DNA of 64,000 bases, from assembly GCF_028283705.1 (NCBI RefSeq), contig NZ_JAPWKD010000015.1, positions 186,001-250,000 of the forward strand, written 5' to 3'. This stretch comes from Pantoea sp. (lineage in GTDB: Bacteria; Pseudomonadota; Gammaproteobacteria; Enterobacterales; Enterobacteriaceae). Under the pieces are notes generated by a model. The model was given only the letters and a program-made list of their open reading frames with translations, did no database searches and was not told the DNA's origin. Shown here in pieces: positions 1-9,074 of this stretch. The stretch's first letter is position 1, and the number at the start of each line of letters is the position of its first letter. A program made the position numbers and the translations under genes.

Positions 1-1
1 G

Positions 2-772
2 CCCATTGTTGGGACCAGCTATCAAAACCATATCTGGCTGCATCAGGACAAAATTGGTGCATATAAGGTTGATGTTCAGCGTAAAACCTATGCCGTGGTA
101 CGGAGTAATAAGTGGGCTGATATTATGGCGATCAGCGGCGGCGACGGTGTGCCCGCCAACGGCACGGTCATGCTCACCATCAAAAATAAAACTTCAGGTC
201 AGGCGCTGGAGAAATATTATTTCAACAATGACGGCGAGAGTCTTACCGGGACATCATGGCCTCATCATCTGGCACAGACTATCAACAGTCATAATTCAGC
301 GAATGTGATCGCCGGTGAACTTAAAGACGGCATTTTCAATACCGTTACCGGCAGCGGTTACCGCAACCGGCTGTGGTTCCCGCTGGATAAGAAGAATGAT
401 CTGACGGCGGAATTCAGCACGCTTAACATCACAGAAAACCCCTGGGTTGAACAAAAGGATATCTTCGGTGACAGATTCCAGACCGATTTAGCCTCGGGCA
501 CCACCATTACCGTGGCCGTTAAAAACAGCAGCGGCGCGGTAGTGGAACAGCGCAGCGTACTGATTCCGGATGGTAAGGATGGCGAGTATCTCAGCCGTTA
601 TGGCTGGCCAGCTTACCTGGCGCATGAAATCAATAAATCCATGACGCAAATCCGGCTGGGTGAGAAACAGGACAATGGCAGCATCAACGTGGTGGAGTGG
701 TCGCAGTATCGTAACTTTATGTGGAAGAAAGACCGTGCTAATCAGACGGTGGTGGTGACGTTCAGTAAGTAA
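2..772 (+). CDS. 3' end of a tandem-repeat protein of unknown function
   Basis: The reading frame is open from the left edge, so the gene starts outside the window; 256 codons are visible before the TAA. I do not recognise the family. The visible part contains a degenerate repeat of about 113-116 residues. A Y-[QR]-N-x-x-W motif falls at nt 20-37, 359-376 and 707-724. Each of the last two is preceded by a KN-x-x-SG stretch, a WP-x-x-LA-x-x-IN stretch and a GE-x-x-DG-type stretch. No signal peptide, membrane segment or cysteine is visible. Repeats of this kind suggest a binding or structural module, but that is inference. A hairpin without a U-tract follows the stop. Confidence 0.75.
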   Translation, partial: PIVGTSYQNHIWLHQDKIGAYKVDVQRKTYAVVRSNKWADIMAISGGDGVPANGTVMLTIKNKTSGQALEKYYFNNDGESLTGTSWPHHLAQTINSHNSANVIAGELKDGIFNTVTGSGYRNRLWFPLDKKNDLTAEFSTLNITENPWVEQKDIFGDRFQTDLASGTTITVAVKNSSGAVVEQRSVLIPDGKDGEYLSRYGWPAYLAHEINKSMTQIRLGEKQDNGSINVVEWSQYRNFMWKKDRANQTVVVTFSK

Positions 773-781
773 CGCCTTATG

Positions 782-813
782 GCCTGTTGGCGGCGCTAAC
801 TGCGCCAGCAGGC
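782..813 (+). terminator. hairpin after the repeat-protein gene
   Basis: An imperfect inverted repeat (GCCTGTTGGCG paired with GCGCCAGCAGGC) lies 10 nt after the stop of the upstream gene. No clear U-tract follows, so termination here is only possible. Confidence 0.4.
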
Positions 814-846
814 GATTTGCATGCTAAGTGCCAGCGTTTATGACAG

Positions 847-883
847 AAAAAAACAAAAAAAAAGCCCATCACAGGGGATGGGC
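847..883 (-). terminator. Rho-independent terminator of rprA
   Basis: A 7-bp GC-rich stem (GCCCATC, GATGGGC) is followed on the minus strand by a T-tract of 17 positions interrupted once. It is both the terminator and the Hfq-binding 3' tail expected of RprA. Confidence 0.9.
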
Positions 884-961
884 AAAGACTACACACAGCA
901 ATTCTTCACTTTACTCAGGGGAAAAAGGTTGTTTTAAAATCAGTGGTTTGATCTCAAACAT
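855..961 (-). ncRNA. rprA: RprA small regulatory RNA
   Basis: On the minus strand this matches the RprA sRNA of E. coli and Salmonella: a CCCCTGAGT block, then AATTGCTGTGTGTAGTCTTTG, then a GCCCATC/GATGGGC hairpin (864-883) and a run of T. RprA is an Hfq-dependent activator of rpoS translation whose synthesis is driven by the RcsB response regulator. Those facts come from the enterobacterial RNA. The synteny also fits, because rprA lies beside ydiK in E. coli. The 5' end is set by aligning a conserved ATCAA...TTGAT-like first hairpin and could be off by about 5 nt. The rest of the 773-1216 gap holds no gene that I can support. Confidence 0.92.
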
Positions 962-1216
962 AGGAAACATGTTATTCACAGCTGCTGATGGCGTCTTTAA
1001 GAATCCTCTTATTAGTTTAAAGCTGATAATCTTTTATCGACGTTTTTGGCCGGTTTAAACCGCGATTCAGTACGAAAAATAATCTTTCCGTAATCAAAAC
1101 TGACTTAAACAGGGTGAAATTGCGGTTTTTCTTAAAATTCACTTATGGAAAATTTTGCTTGCGGCGGGAAACTCAGTGACGGCGATTAACTGAGGCTAAT
1201 CGCCGCCAGGCAGGGA

Positions 1217-2329
1217 TCAGGCAGTGTGGTCGTCGTGTTCGGTCAGTTCTTCAACCACATCAACAGGATCGTCATCCGGGGGCGGCACTTCGTGCATCCA
1301 TACTGATACCAGGCGATAAGAAACCGCCAGCACCACCGGACCAATAAACAGGCCAATCATGCCAAAGGCCACCAGGCCACCAATCACGCCGGAGAGGATC
1401 AAAATCATCGGCAAATCGGCACCCATGCGAATCAGCATCGGGCGCAGGACGTTATCCAGCGTGCCCACGACACAGCTCCACACCAGCAACACCGTGCCCC
1501 AGGTGGTATCGCCGCTCCAGTAAAGCCAGATAATGGCGGGTACCAGTACGATCAGCGGACCCAGCTGCACCAGGCAGGAAAGGATCATCACCACGGTTAA
1601 CAAGGTGGCGTAAGGAATACCGGAAATGGCTAACCCGATACCGCCCAGCACCCCCTGTACCAGCGCGGTGACCACCACGCCGAGCGCCACGGCACGAATC
1701 GCCTGACCAGCGAGCAGCACGGCAGCGTCACCACGGCGTCCCCCCATACGACAGGCAAAGTGACGGATACCCTGTCCGACCTGTTCACCGCGCCAGTACA
1801 GCAGCACGCTAAACAACAGCATCAGTCCCAGATGTAGCATAAAGCGGCCAAAGTGACCCGCCTGCGCCACGAAGAAGCCGGTGGTGCGACCAATGTAGGG
1901 TTGTAACTTATTCATGATGGCGGTGCCGCCACCGTCCACCAGCAGGTGATAGCTGGAGAACAGCTTGTCACCCACCATTGGGACTTCTTTCAGCCAGTCC
2001 AGCTGAGGCAGTACCAGGTGGCCCTGGGTCGCCCAGGCAATCACCGGGGCGCTGTTATCGATCAGACTATTGACCAGTACGGCGATAGGAATAATAAACA
2101 GCAGCAGCAACAGGATGGTCATTGCCACCACCGCCAGTGAACGGCGTCCCCACAGCAGATGTTGCAATTTGATCATCAACGGCCAGGTGGCGATCACCAC
2201 CATGCTGGCCCAGGCAAAGCCCAGGATGAACGGCTGAACCACCCAAAGACAGGCGGTGATCATGATCAGAATAAACATCAGTGAGAACAGCATTTGCGGT
2301 AAATCCAGACCGCGTTGCAGGTTTTTCAT
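1217..2329 (-). CDS. ydiK: AI-2E family inner-membrane transporter YdiK
   Basis: The protein has 370 aa, the same length as E. coli YdiK. It is a polytopic inner-membrane protein of the AI-2E transporter (UPF0118/PerM) family with about seven to eight hydrophobic segments. The family signature in the C-terminal half is clear: a VVxGTLDNVLRPMLI stretch followed by a glycine-rich ILSGVIGGLVAFG segment and IGPVVLAV. The C-terminal 25 residues are acidic and cytosolic in character. Substrate is unproven for YdiK; some family members export autoinducer-2 and others are Na+/H+ antiporters. It is divergent from ydiJ, and rprA lies downstream on the same strand. Confidence 0.93.
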   Translation of the reverse strand: MKNLQRGLDLPQMLFSLMFILIMITACLWVVQPFILGFAWASMVVIATWPLMIKLQHLLWGRRSLAVVAMTILLLLLFIIPIAVLVNSLIDNSAPVIAWATQGHLVLPQLDWLKEVPMVGDKLFSSYHLLVDGGGTAIMNKLQPYIGRTTGFFVAQAGHFGRFMLHLGLMLLFSVLLYWRGEQVGQGIRHFACRMGGRRGDAAVLLAGQAIRAVALGVVVTALVQGVLGGIGLAISGIPYATLLTVVMILSCLVQLGPLIVLVPAIIWLYWSGDTTWGTVLLVWSCVVGTLDNVLRPMLIRMGADLPMILILSGVIGGLVAFGMIGLFIGPVVLAVSYRLVSVWMHEVPPPDDDPVDVVEELTEHDDHTA

Positions 2330-2502
2330 AACAGCGTCTTGACCTCAATGGAATCCTTTACGGAGGGGCTTGCTGGCCCTGATTAATCATGATCTATTTC
2401 CTGGCGATTAAACAGAGGGATGCCGGGTGCTTTTTACGTTTCCTGAAAAAACAGCGGGCGACAAAAAAATGTGATAAAACGAATGGTTCATAAAAATCGA
2501 CT

Positions 2503-2518
2503 ACGCAAACGTTTACAA
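2503..2518. promoter_or_regulatory. PurR-type operator upstream of ydiJ
   Basis: ACGCAAACGTTTAC agrees with the PurR consensus ACGCAAACGTTTTC at 13 of 14 positions. The same core, ACGCAAACGTTT, occurs in front of purR itself in this window (22980-22991). It sits about 20 nt before the chosen ydiJ start, in the ydiK/ydiJ divergent region, where a bound repressor would block ydiJ transcription. Binding is inferred. Confidence 0.7.
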
Positions 2519-2536
2519 CATCTCGGTCACCCAATA

Positions 2537-5500
2537 ATGATCCCACAGATTTCCCAGGCACCGGGCCTCGTTCAACTGGTGCTGACATTCCTGCAATCCT
2601 TAAAAGAACAAGGATTCACTGGCGACACCGCCACCAGCTATGCCGATCGTCTCTCCCTTTCAACCGATAATAGTATCTATCAGTTGTTGCCGGATGCGGC
2701 CCTCTTTCCCCGTTCTACAGCCGATGTGGCGCTGATTGCCCGTCTGGCCGGTGAAGAGCGCTTTACCAGCCTGGTGTTTACCCCGCGTGGCGGTGGTACC
2801 GGCACCAATGGACAGTCGCTTAACCAGGGGATTGTGGTCGACATGTCACGCTACATGAACCGCATCCTTGAAATCGATACCGAGCAGGGCTGGGTACGTG
2901 TTGAAGCCGGGGTGGTGAAAGACCAGCTCAATGCCTGGCTGAAGCCATATGGCTTTTTCTTCTCGCCGGAGTTATCCACCAGTAACCGCGCCACCCTGGG
3001 GGGGATGATTAATACCGATGCCTCTGGGCAGGGTTCGCTGGTGTATGGCAAGACCTCCGATCATGTGGAAGGCCTGCGTGCCGTGCTGATGGGTGGCGAC
3101 ATCCTGGATACCCGCGCCATGCCGACGGCACTGGCAGAGAAACTGGCACAGACGCCGACTGCGGAAGGCCGGATCTATCAGCAGGTTATGTCCCGCTGCC
3201 GCGAACAGCGCGCCCTGATCCTGGAAAAATTCCCCAAACTGAACCGTTTTCTCACGGGCTACGATTTACGCCACGTGTTCAGTGATGATTTGCAAACCTT
3301 CGACCTGACGCGCCTGCTATGTGGCGCTGAGGGAACGCTGGCATTTATCACCGAAGCCCGACTCGACATTACCCCGATCCCGAAAGTGCGTCGTCTGGTA
3401 AACATAAAATATGACTCCTTTGACTCCGCGTTGCGCAACGCCCCCTTTATGGTGGACGCGCAGGCTTTGTCAGTGGAAACCGTCGATTCCAAAGTGCTGA
3501 ATCTGGCACGGGAAGATATCGTCTGGCATTCAGTCAAAGAGTTGATCACCGATGTGCCCGATAAAGAGATGCTGGGGCTGAATATCGTCGAGTTTGCGGG
3601 TGATGACGGCGAGCTGATTGAGCAGCAGGTCTCGACGCTGTGCGCCCGTCTGGATGAATTGATGGCGCAGCAACAGGGCGGCGTAATTGGTTATCAATTG
3701 TGCAATGACTTAAGCGGCATTGAGCGCATCTATAATATGCGCAAAAAAGCGGTGGGTTTGCTCGGGAACGCTAAAGGGCGCGCTAAACCGATTCCGTTTG
3801 TCGAAGATACCGCCGTACCGCCGGAGCATCTGGCGGATTACATCGTCGATTTCCGCGCGTTGCTTGATAGCCACGGATTGAGTTATGGCATGTTCGGCCA
3901 TGTGGATGCCGGGGTGCTGCATGTGCGTCCGGCGCTGGATATGTGTGACCCTCAGCAGGAGATGCTAATGAAACAGATCTCCGATGAAGTGGTGGCGCTC
4001 ACCGCGCGCTACGGTGGGTTGCTGTGGGGTGAGCATGGCAAGGGTTTCCGCGCCCAGTACAGCCCGGCGTTTTTCGGTGAAACCCTGTTCAATGAGTTGC
4101 GCCGGATTAAAGCCGCCTTCGACCCGGATAACCGTATGAACCCCGGTAAAATCTGTACGCCGCTTGGCAGCAATGAGCCGATGATGCAGGTCGATGCGGT
4201 GAAGCGTGGCACTTATGATCGCCAGATTCCGCTGACGGTACGCAACGAATGGCGCGGGGCGATGGAATGTAACGGTAACGGCCTGTGCTTCAACTTTGAT
4301 ACGCGTAGCCCGATGTGCCCGTCGATGAAAATCACCCGCAACCGTATCCATTCGCCAAAAGGACGCGCAACCCTGACGCGTGAATGGTTACGCCTGTTAT
4401 CGGAGCAGGGCGTTGACCCGCTGCTGCTGGAGAAAGCCTTGCCGGAGCAAGGTTCCAGCCTGCGTACTTTGATCCAGCGTACCCGCAACTCATGGCATGC
4501 GAAGCAGGGCGAGTATGACTTCTCCCACGAAGTCAAAGAGGCAATGTCGGGGTGTCTGGCGTGTAAAGCCTGCTCCACCCAATGCCCGATCAAAATTGAT
4601 GTGCCGAACTTCCGTTCACGCTTCCTGCAGTTGTACCACACCCGCTATTTGCGTCCGATGAGCGACCATCTGGTTGCCACGGTAGAAAGTTACGCGCCGC
4701 TGATGGCGAAAGCGCCGAAAATGTTTAACTTCTTCCTGAAACAGCCGTGGGTGCGGGAACTGAGCAAAAAACATATCGGCATGGTCGATCTGCCGCTGCT
4801 TTCCTCGCCGAGCCTGAAGCAGCAATTAAGCGGACACCCGGCTATGAGCCTGACGCTGGAGCAGCTCGAAGCCCTCAGCAGCGCTGAGCGGAAAAACTGT
4901 GTGCTGGTGGTGCAGGATCCCTTTACCAGTTACTACGAAGCACAGCTGGTGACGGATTTCGTCAAACTGATCGAGAAGCTGGGTTACCGCCCGGTGCTGC
5001 TGCCGTTCTCACCGAATGGCAAAGCGCAGCATGTTAAAGGCTTTCTGCAACGTTTTGCCCGCACGGCTTCCATCACCGCTGAGTTCCTGAACCGTGTGGC
5101 GCGCCTTGGCATGCCCATGGTAGGGGTCGATCCCGCCACCGTGTTGTGTTATCGCGATGAATACAATCAGGTGCTGGGCGACAAGCGCGGTGAGTTTAAT
5201 GTGCAGCTGGTACATGAATGGTTGCAGCAGGCGGTTGCAGAACGCGCGGTGCAGAGTACCAGCGGGGAAGCCTGGTATCTGTTTGCTCACTGCACTGAGG
5301 TCACGGCGCTGCCCTCAACACCGAATCAGTGGCAGGATATCTTTGCTCGCTTTGGCGCAAAACTGGAAAACATCAATGTCGGCTGTTGCGGTATGGCAGG
5401 CACCTACGGCCACGAAAGTCAGAACCTGGAGAATTCACTGGGGATTTATGCGCTTTCCTGGCATCCGCAGATGCAAAAGCTGCCGCGTCAGCGTTGCCTC

Positions 5501-5590
5501 GCCACCGGATTCTCCTGTCGCAGCCAGGTGAAACGGGCAGAGGGGAATGGCATGCGCCATCCGCTACAGGCATTGCTGGAAATGTTGTAA
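2537..5590 (+). CDS. ydiJ: FAD/Fe-S D-2-hydroxyglutarate dehydrogenase YdiJ
   Basis: The 1017-aa protein starts at ATG 2537, matching the MIPQISQAP start of E. coli YdiJ; the open frame extends 22 codons further but runs through the PurR-type box. It has an N-terminal FAD-binding PCMH domain (about residues 45-260, with a PRGGGTGTNGQ flavin loop), an FAD-oxidase C-terminal domain ending near residue 540, and a C-terminal iron-sulfur region. In the latter a CLACKACSTQCPIK cluster motif lies near residue 680, and a heterodisulfide-reductase-like CCGMAGTYGH motif lies near residue 960. The E. coli protein oxidises D-2-hydroxyglutarate to 2-oxoglutarate. All domains are intact. Confidence 0.93.
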   Translation: MIPQISQAPGLVQLVLTFLQSLKEQGFTGDTATSYADRLSLSTDNSIYQLLPDAALFPRSTADVALIARLAGEERFTSLVFTPRGGGTGTNGQSLNQGIVVDMSRYMNRILEIDTEQGWVRVEAGVVKDQLNAWLKPYGFFFSPELSTSNRATLGGMINTDASGQGSLVYGKTSDHVEGLRAVLMGGDILDTRAMPTALAEKLAQTPTAEGRIYQQVMSRCREQRALILEKFPKLNRFLTGYDLRHVFSDDLQTFDLTRLLCGAEGTLAFITEARLDITPIPKVRRLVNIKYDSFDSALRNAPFMVDAQALSVETVDSKVLNLAREDIVWHSVKELITDVPDKEMLGLNIVEFAGDDGELIEQQVSTLCARLDELMAQQQGGVIGYQLCNDLSGIERIYNMRKKAVGLLGNAKGRAKPIPFVEDTAVPPEHLADYIVDFRALLDSHGLSYGMFGHVDAGVLHVRPALDMCDPQQEMLMKQISDEVVALTARYGGLLWGEHGKGFRAQYSPAFFGETLFNELRRIKAAFDPDNRMNPGKICTPLGSNEPMMQVDAVKRGTYDRQIPLTVRNEWRGAMECNGNGLCFNFDTRSPMCPSMKITRNRIHSPKGRATLTREWLRLLSEQGVDPLLLEKALPEQGSSLRTLIQRTRNSWHAKQGEYDFSHEVKEAMSGCLACKACSTQCPIKIDVPNFRSRFLQLYHTRYLRPMSDHLVATVESYAPLMAKAPKMFNFFLKQPWVRELSKKHIGMVDLPLLSSPSLKQQLSGHPAMSLTLEQLEALSSAERKNCVLVVQDPFTSYYEAQLVTDFVKLIEKLGYRPVLLPFSPNGKAQHVKGFLQRFARTASITAEFLNRVARLGMPMVGVDPATVLCYRDEYNQVLGDKRGEFNVQLVHEWLQQAVAERAVQSTSGEAWYLFAHCTEVTALPSTPNQWQDIFARFGAKLENINVGCCGMAGTYGHESQNLENSLGIYALSWHPQMQKLPRQRCLATGFSCRSQVKRAEGNGMRHPLQALLEML

Positions 5591-5620
5591 ACAAATTGTA
5601 GGCGTCACAACGCAGCTGGA

Positions 5621-6025
5621 TTAGAATATCCAGCCTGCGTGGCGGACGAAATCACTCTGCAGGCTGGTGGCTTGATCCCACTCGCCGCTCAGCGCCAGTT
5701 GATGACACAAGCGAGTCAGCGACAGGCGCGCCAGTTGATAGGCCTGAATACGGAACAAACGGTCGCGATCGACATTGCCCATCTCCTGCACTAAGCGGTG
5801 ATGGAGCTTGCCCATGGCGTGCAGATAGCTTTGGTCATCGCCATTCAGCTGGCAGATTTCTGCCATGTCGAGACAGGTGTCGTTAAAGCGACGCAGCTGT
5901 TCGATAGTACAGTCGGTGCGGTTGAGCTTTGCCTGAGCCATATAGAAGTCGACGGTGATATCACGTACCGAAAACTTATATTCATCGATTTTGTGTTGTA
6001 ACCAGGCTGAGACGGTAAGCGTCAT
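5621..6025 (-). CDS. small soluble protein of unknown function behind a Fur box
   Basis: The protein has 134 aa, is predicted mostly helical and has no signal peptide or membrane segment. I do not recognise a family. It occupies the place held by menI and fumD in E. coli, between ydiJ and sufA, but on the opposite strand. It is convergent with ydiJ, 30 nt apart. An 18/19 match to the Fur consensus lies 17 nt upstream of its ATG, so iron-dependent repression is likely. Cysteine and histidine residues are scattered and form no obvious metal motif. The reading frame looks real because it fills the gap exactly and has a plausible start and operator. Confidence 0.75.
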   Translation of the reverse strand: MTLTVSAWLQHKIDEYKFSVRDITVDFYMAQAKLNRTDCTIEQLRRFNDTCLDMAEICQLNGDDQSYLHAMGKLHHRLVQEMGNVDRDRLFRIQAYQLARLSLTRLCHQLALSGEWDQATSLQSDFVRHAGWIF

Positions 6026-6042
6026 ATCGCCACCTTAAATGG

Positions 6043-6061
6043 GTTAATGATAATCATTATC
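6043..6061. promoter_or_regulatory. Fur box
   Basis: GTTAATGATAATCATTATC matches the 19-bp Fur consensus GATAATGATAATCATTATC at 18 positions. It is 17 nt from the start of the leftward 134-aa gene and about 350 nt from sufA. It therefore most directly controls the small gene and could also influence suf. Confidence 0.9.
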
Positions 6062-6414
6062 ATATTCAACCACATCAGGAATGCAATTCCCTAGAGAAAT
6101 TTTATTGATTTACTTTGCCTGTTAGTAAAATTGGCAATAACAATTTCTTTACATTGTAGAAAGGCGTAACCTATCAATCATGAGAAAAACGTAAAGTGTA
6201 AAAACAAAATTTTGCGGGTTTTTAACGGGTTACAGCTATCACTACGGAGCCGTTTTGCCGCCCGCAAAGCAGTGCGAAGCGACTATGCTTAATAAAGCAA
6301 CAGTAAAAAATAGCACGAGATGATTATCCCTGCAAAACAAGAGGTTGAAGTGATACCTGATATCACTACCATAGGGGGATAGCCTGAAAAGGCCCAGACT
6401 TACGAGGTAGCACT
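6062..6414 (+). promoter_or_regulatory. sufA upstream region
   Basis: This gap of about 350 nt before sufA must hold the suf promoter. The first 140 nt are AT-rich. Near 6344-6375 there is TTGAAG followed by a CTGATATCAC-type dyad, but no -35/-10 pair, IscR site or OxyR site could be assigned with confidence by eye. A GAGGT ribosome-binding site precedes the sufA ATG. No gene was found. Confidence 0.45.
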
Positions 6415-6789
6415 ATGTCATCAGTAAATGCAGCTTCTTTCTCACCCGAAGATTTCGTCTGGAAAGGGCTGACGCTGACCGAATCGGCAGCAAAACAGAT
6501 TCTTAACCTGGCCGCTGAAGACCCGGAAGTCAAGGGCCTGCGTCTGGGGGTGAAACAGTCCGGCTGTGCCGGTTTTGGTTATGTCATGGACCTGGTGAAA
6601 GCGCCTACCGATGACGACCTGCAGTTCTCCTTCTTTGGCGCAACGTTGTTTGTGCCGCTTCAGGCAATGCCGTTCGTCGACGGAACCGAAGTGGATTATG
6701 TCCGTGAAGGCCTGAATCAGATCTTTAAATTTAATAACCCTAAAGCTCAGCACGCCTGCGGGTGTGGCGAGAGCTTCGGCGTCGAGTAA
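6415..6789 (+). CDS. sufA: A-type Fe-S carrier protein SufA
   Basis: The 124-aa protein belongs to the HesB/IscA family. The three cluster-binding cysteines are present: C51 in [10 protein letters not shown], and C115 and C117 in the C-terminal ACGCGESF motif. SufA takes Fe-S clusters from the SufBCD scaffold and hands them to apoproteins. It is the first gene of sufABCDSE, with 7 nt between its stop and the sufB start. The suf pathway serves under iron starvation and oxidative stress. Confidence 0.96.
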   Translation: MSSVNAASFSPEDFVWKGLTLTESAAKQILNLAAEDPEVKGLRLGVKQSGCAGFGYVMDLVKAPTDDDLQFSFFGATLFVPLQAMPFVDGTEVDYVREGLNQIFKFNNPKAQHACGCGESFGVE

Positions 6790-6796
6790 GTCAACT

Positions 6797-8290
6797 ATGT
6801 CACGACACAGCGAAACATCTGACGATGTACAAATGTGGGAAGGCAAGCTCAATTATAAAGAGGGCTTCTTTACCCAACTGCAAACCGAAGAATTTGCTCA
6901 CGGCCTCAATGAAGATGTGGTGCGGGCAATTTCGGCTAAGCGTAACGAGCCAGAGTGGATGCTGGAGTTTCGTCTTAAGGCCTTTCGTGCCTGGCTGGAA
7001 ATGGAAGAGCCGCACTGGCTGAAAGCGCATTATGAGAAACTCGACTACCAGGATTACAGCTATTACTCGGCGCCATCCTGCGGCAACTGCGATGACACCT
7101 GTGCTTCCGAGCCAGGCGCTACCCAGGCCTCAGGTTCAACCCCGTCCAGCGAATATTTGACGCAGGAAGTGGAAAACGCCTTTAACCAGCTGGGTGTGCC
7201 GGTGCGTGAAGGCAAAGAAGTGGCGGTCGATGCCATTTTCGACTCCGTTTCCGTTGCCACTACCTATCGCGGCAAGCTGGCGGAGCAGGGCATCATTTTC
7301 TGCTCCTTTGGCGAAGCGATTCAGGAACACCCTGAGCTGGTGAAAAAGTATCTGGGTACCGTGGTGCCGGCCAACGATAACTTCTTTGCTGCGCTGAACT
7401 CAGCAGTCGCGTCGGATGGTACCTTCGTGTACATCCCGAAAGGCGTGCGTTGTCCGATGGAACTGTCAACCTACTTCCGTATCAACGCGGCCAAAACCGG
7501 TCAGTTCGAGCGCACCATTCTGGTGGCAGACGAAGACAGTTACGTCAGCTACATCGAAGGTTGCTCGGCACCGGTGCGTGATACCTATCAGCTGCACGCG
7601 GCAGTGGTGGAAGTGATTATCCACAAAAACGCGGAAGTTAAATATTCTACCGTGCAGAACTGGTTCCCGGGTGGTGAAGGTGAGGGCGGTATCCTCAACT
7701 TCGTGACCAAGCGCGCCCTGTGTGAAGGCGACCACAGCAAAATGTCGTGGACGCAGTCAGAAACCGGTTCAGCCATCACCTGGAAATACCCGAGCTGTAT
7801 TCTGCGCGGTGATTACTCCATCGGTGAATTCTATTCCGTGGCGCTAACCAGCGGACATCAGCAGGCCGATACCGGCACCAAGATGATCCACATTGGTAAG
7901 AACACCAAATCGACCATTATCTCTAAAGGTATCTCGGCCGGTAAGAGCCAGAATACCTATCGTGGTCTGGTGAAAATTATGCCAACCGCCACCAACGCGC
8001 GTAACTTTACCCAGTGCGACTCGATGCTGATTGGCCCGGATTGCGGCGCGCATACCTTCCCGTATGTCGAAGCGCGTAATAACACCGCACAGCTGGAGCA
8101 TGAAGCCACCACCTCGCGTATCGGTGAAGATCAGATGTTCTACTGTCTGCAACGCGGTATCAGCGAAGAAGATGCGATCTCAATGATCGTGAACGGCTTC
8201 TGTAAAGATGTTTTCTCCGAGCTGCCACTGGAATTCGCCGTGGAAGCGCAAAAATTGTTAGCAATCAGCCTTGAGCACAGCGTGGGCTGA
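6797..8290 (+). CDS. sufB: Fe-S scaffold subunit SufB
   Basis: The 497-aa SufB starts at ATG 6797, matching MSR...DDV of the family; the frame is open 11 codons further upstream, inside sufA, which is not used. It contains the CGNCDDTC cysteine cluster near residue 100, the beta-helix core, and the C-terminal region with the conserved cysteine of FTQCDSM and the GAHTFPYVE stretch. SufB forms the SufBC2D complex, accepts sulfide from SufSE and assembles the cluster. The frame is complete, in contrast to the next gene. Confidence 0.96.
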   Translation: MSRHSETSDDVQMWEGKLNYKEGFFTQLQTEEFAHGLNEDVVRAISAKRNEPEWMLEFRLKAFRAWLEMEEPHWLKAHYEKLDYQDYSYYSAPSCGNCDDTCASEPGATQASGSTPSSEYLTQEVENAFNQLGVPVREGKEVAVDAIFDSVSVATTYRGKLAEQGIIFCSFGEAIQEHPELVKKYLGTVVPANDNFFAALNSAVASDGTFVYIPKGVRCPMELSTYFRINAAKTGQFERTILVADEDSYVSYIEGCSAPVRDTYQLHAAVVEVIIHKNAEVKYSTVQNWFPGGEGEGGILNFVTKRALCEGDHSKMSWTQSETGSAITWKYPSCILRGDYSIGEFYSVALTSGHQQADTGTKMIHIGKNTKSTIISKGISAGKSQNTYRGLVKIMPTATNARNFTQCDSMLIGPDCGAHTFPYVEARNNTAQLEHEATTSRIGEDQMFYCLQRGISEEDAISMIVNGFCKDVFSELPLEFAVEAQKLLAISLEHSVG

Positions 8291-8325
8291 TGGCCCGTTG
8301 CCGGAAGCAATGTGAAGGAAAGAGT

Positions 8326-9074
8326 ATGTTAAGCATTAAAGATTTACAGGTTAGTGTTGAAGACAAAGAAATTTTGCGCGGCCTGAACCTTGAAGTGAAG
8401 CCGGGTGAAGTGCATGCCATTATGGGACCCAACGGTTCCGGTAAAAGTACCCTGTCTCGGCAACCCTGGCTGGCCGTGAAGATTATGAAATCACAGGCGG
8501 TTCCGTCACCTTCAAAGGCAAAGACTTGCTGGAGCTGGAGCCGGAAGAGCGTGCGGGCGAAGGCATCTTTATGGCGTTCCAGTATCCGGTGGAAATTCCG
8601 GGCGTCAGCAACCAGTTTTTCCTCCAGACGTCCGTCAATGCGGTGCGTAAATACCGTGAGCAGGAAGAACTGGATCGCTTCGACTTCCAGGACTTTATCG
8701 AAGATAAAATCCATCTGCTGAAAATGCCGGAAGACTTGCTGACCCGTTCTGTGAACGTGGGCTTCTCCGGTGGTGAGAAAAAGCGTAACGACATTCTGCA
8801 GATGGCGGCACTGGAGCCGGATCTGTGCATTCTTGATGAAACCGACTCCGGTCTGGACATCGATGCGCTGAAAATCGTGGCCAATGGCGTTAACAGCCTG
8901 CGTGACGGTAAGCGTTCATTCATTATCGTTACCCACTACCAGCGCATCCTGGACTACATCAAGCCAGACCATGTACACGTGCTGTATCAGGGCAAAATTG
9001 TGAAATCTGGCGACTTTACGCTGGTGAAACAGCTGGAGGAGCAAGGCTATGGCTGGCTTACCGACGAAGAGTGA
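8326..9074 (+). pseudogene. sufC: sufC, Suf ATPase, interrupted by a 2-nt frameshift
   Basis: The frame from ATG 8326 encodes the SufC N-terminus with Walker A GPNGSGKS (residues 34-41). It then leaves frame after codon 44 (TCT, 8455-8457). Two extra bases, CG at 8458-8459, precede GCA ACC CTG GCT, which resumes the SufC sequence (ATLAGRED) in another frame. Removing the two bases restores exactly 248 codons, the normal length, including the SGGEKKRND signature and Walker B LCILDE. Read as is, translation stops near 8721. SufC is the ATPase of SufBC2D, so the operon would be disabled unless this is a sequencing or assembly error. The rest of the gene shows no decay. The 3' end overlaps sufD by 26 nt. 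Confidence 0.85.

Noticed and set aside
828..1058. 76-codon plus-strand open frame
   Set aside because: It runs antisense through the rprA gene and its terminator and has no ribosome-binding site.
6240..6414. IscR or OxyR sites before sufA
   Set aside because: Expected from E. coli, but no convincing match could be aligned by eye.
8455..8530. Programmed ribosomal frameshifting in sufC
   Set aside because: No slippery heptamer, stimulatory hairpin or internal Shine-Dalgarno was seen, and SufC is not known to use recoding. An indel or assembly error is more likely.
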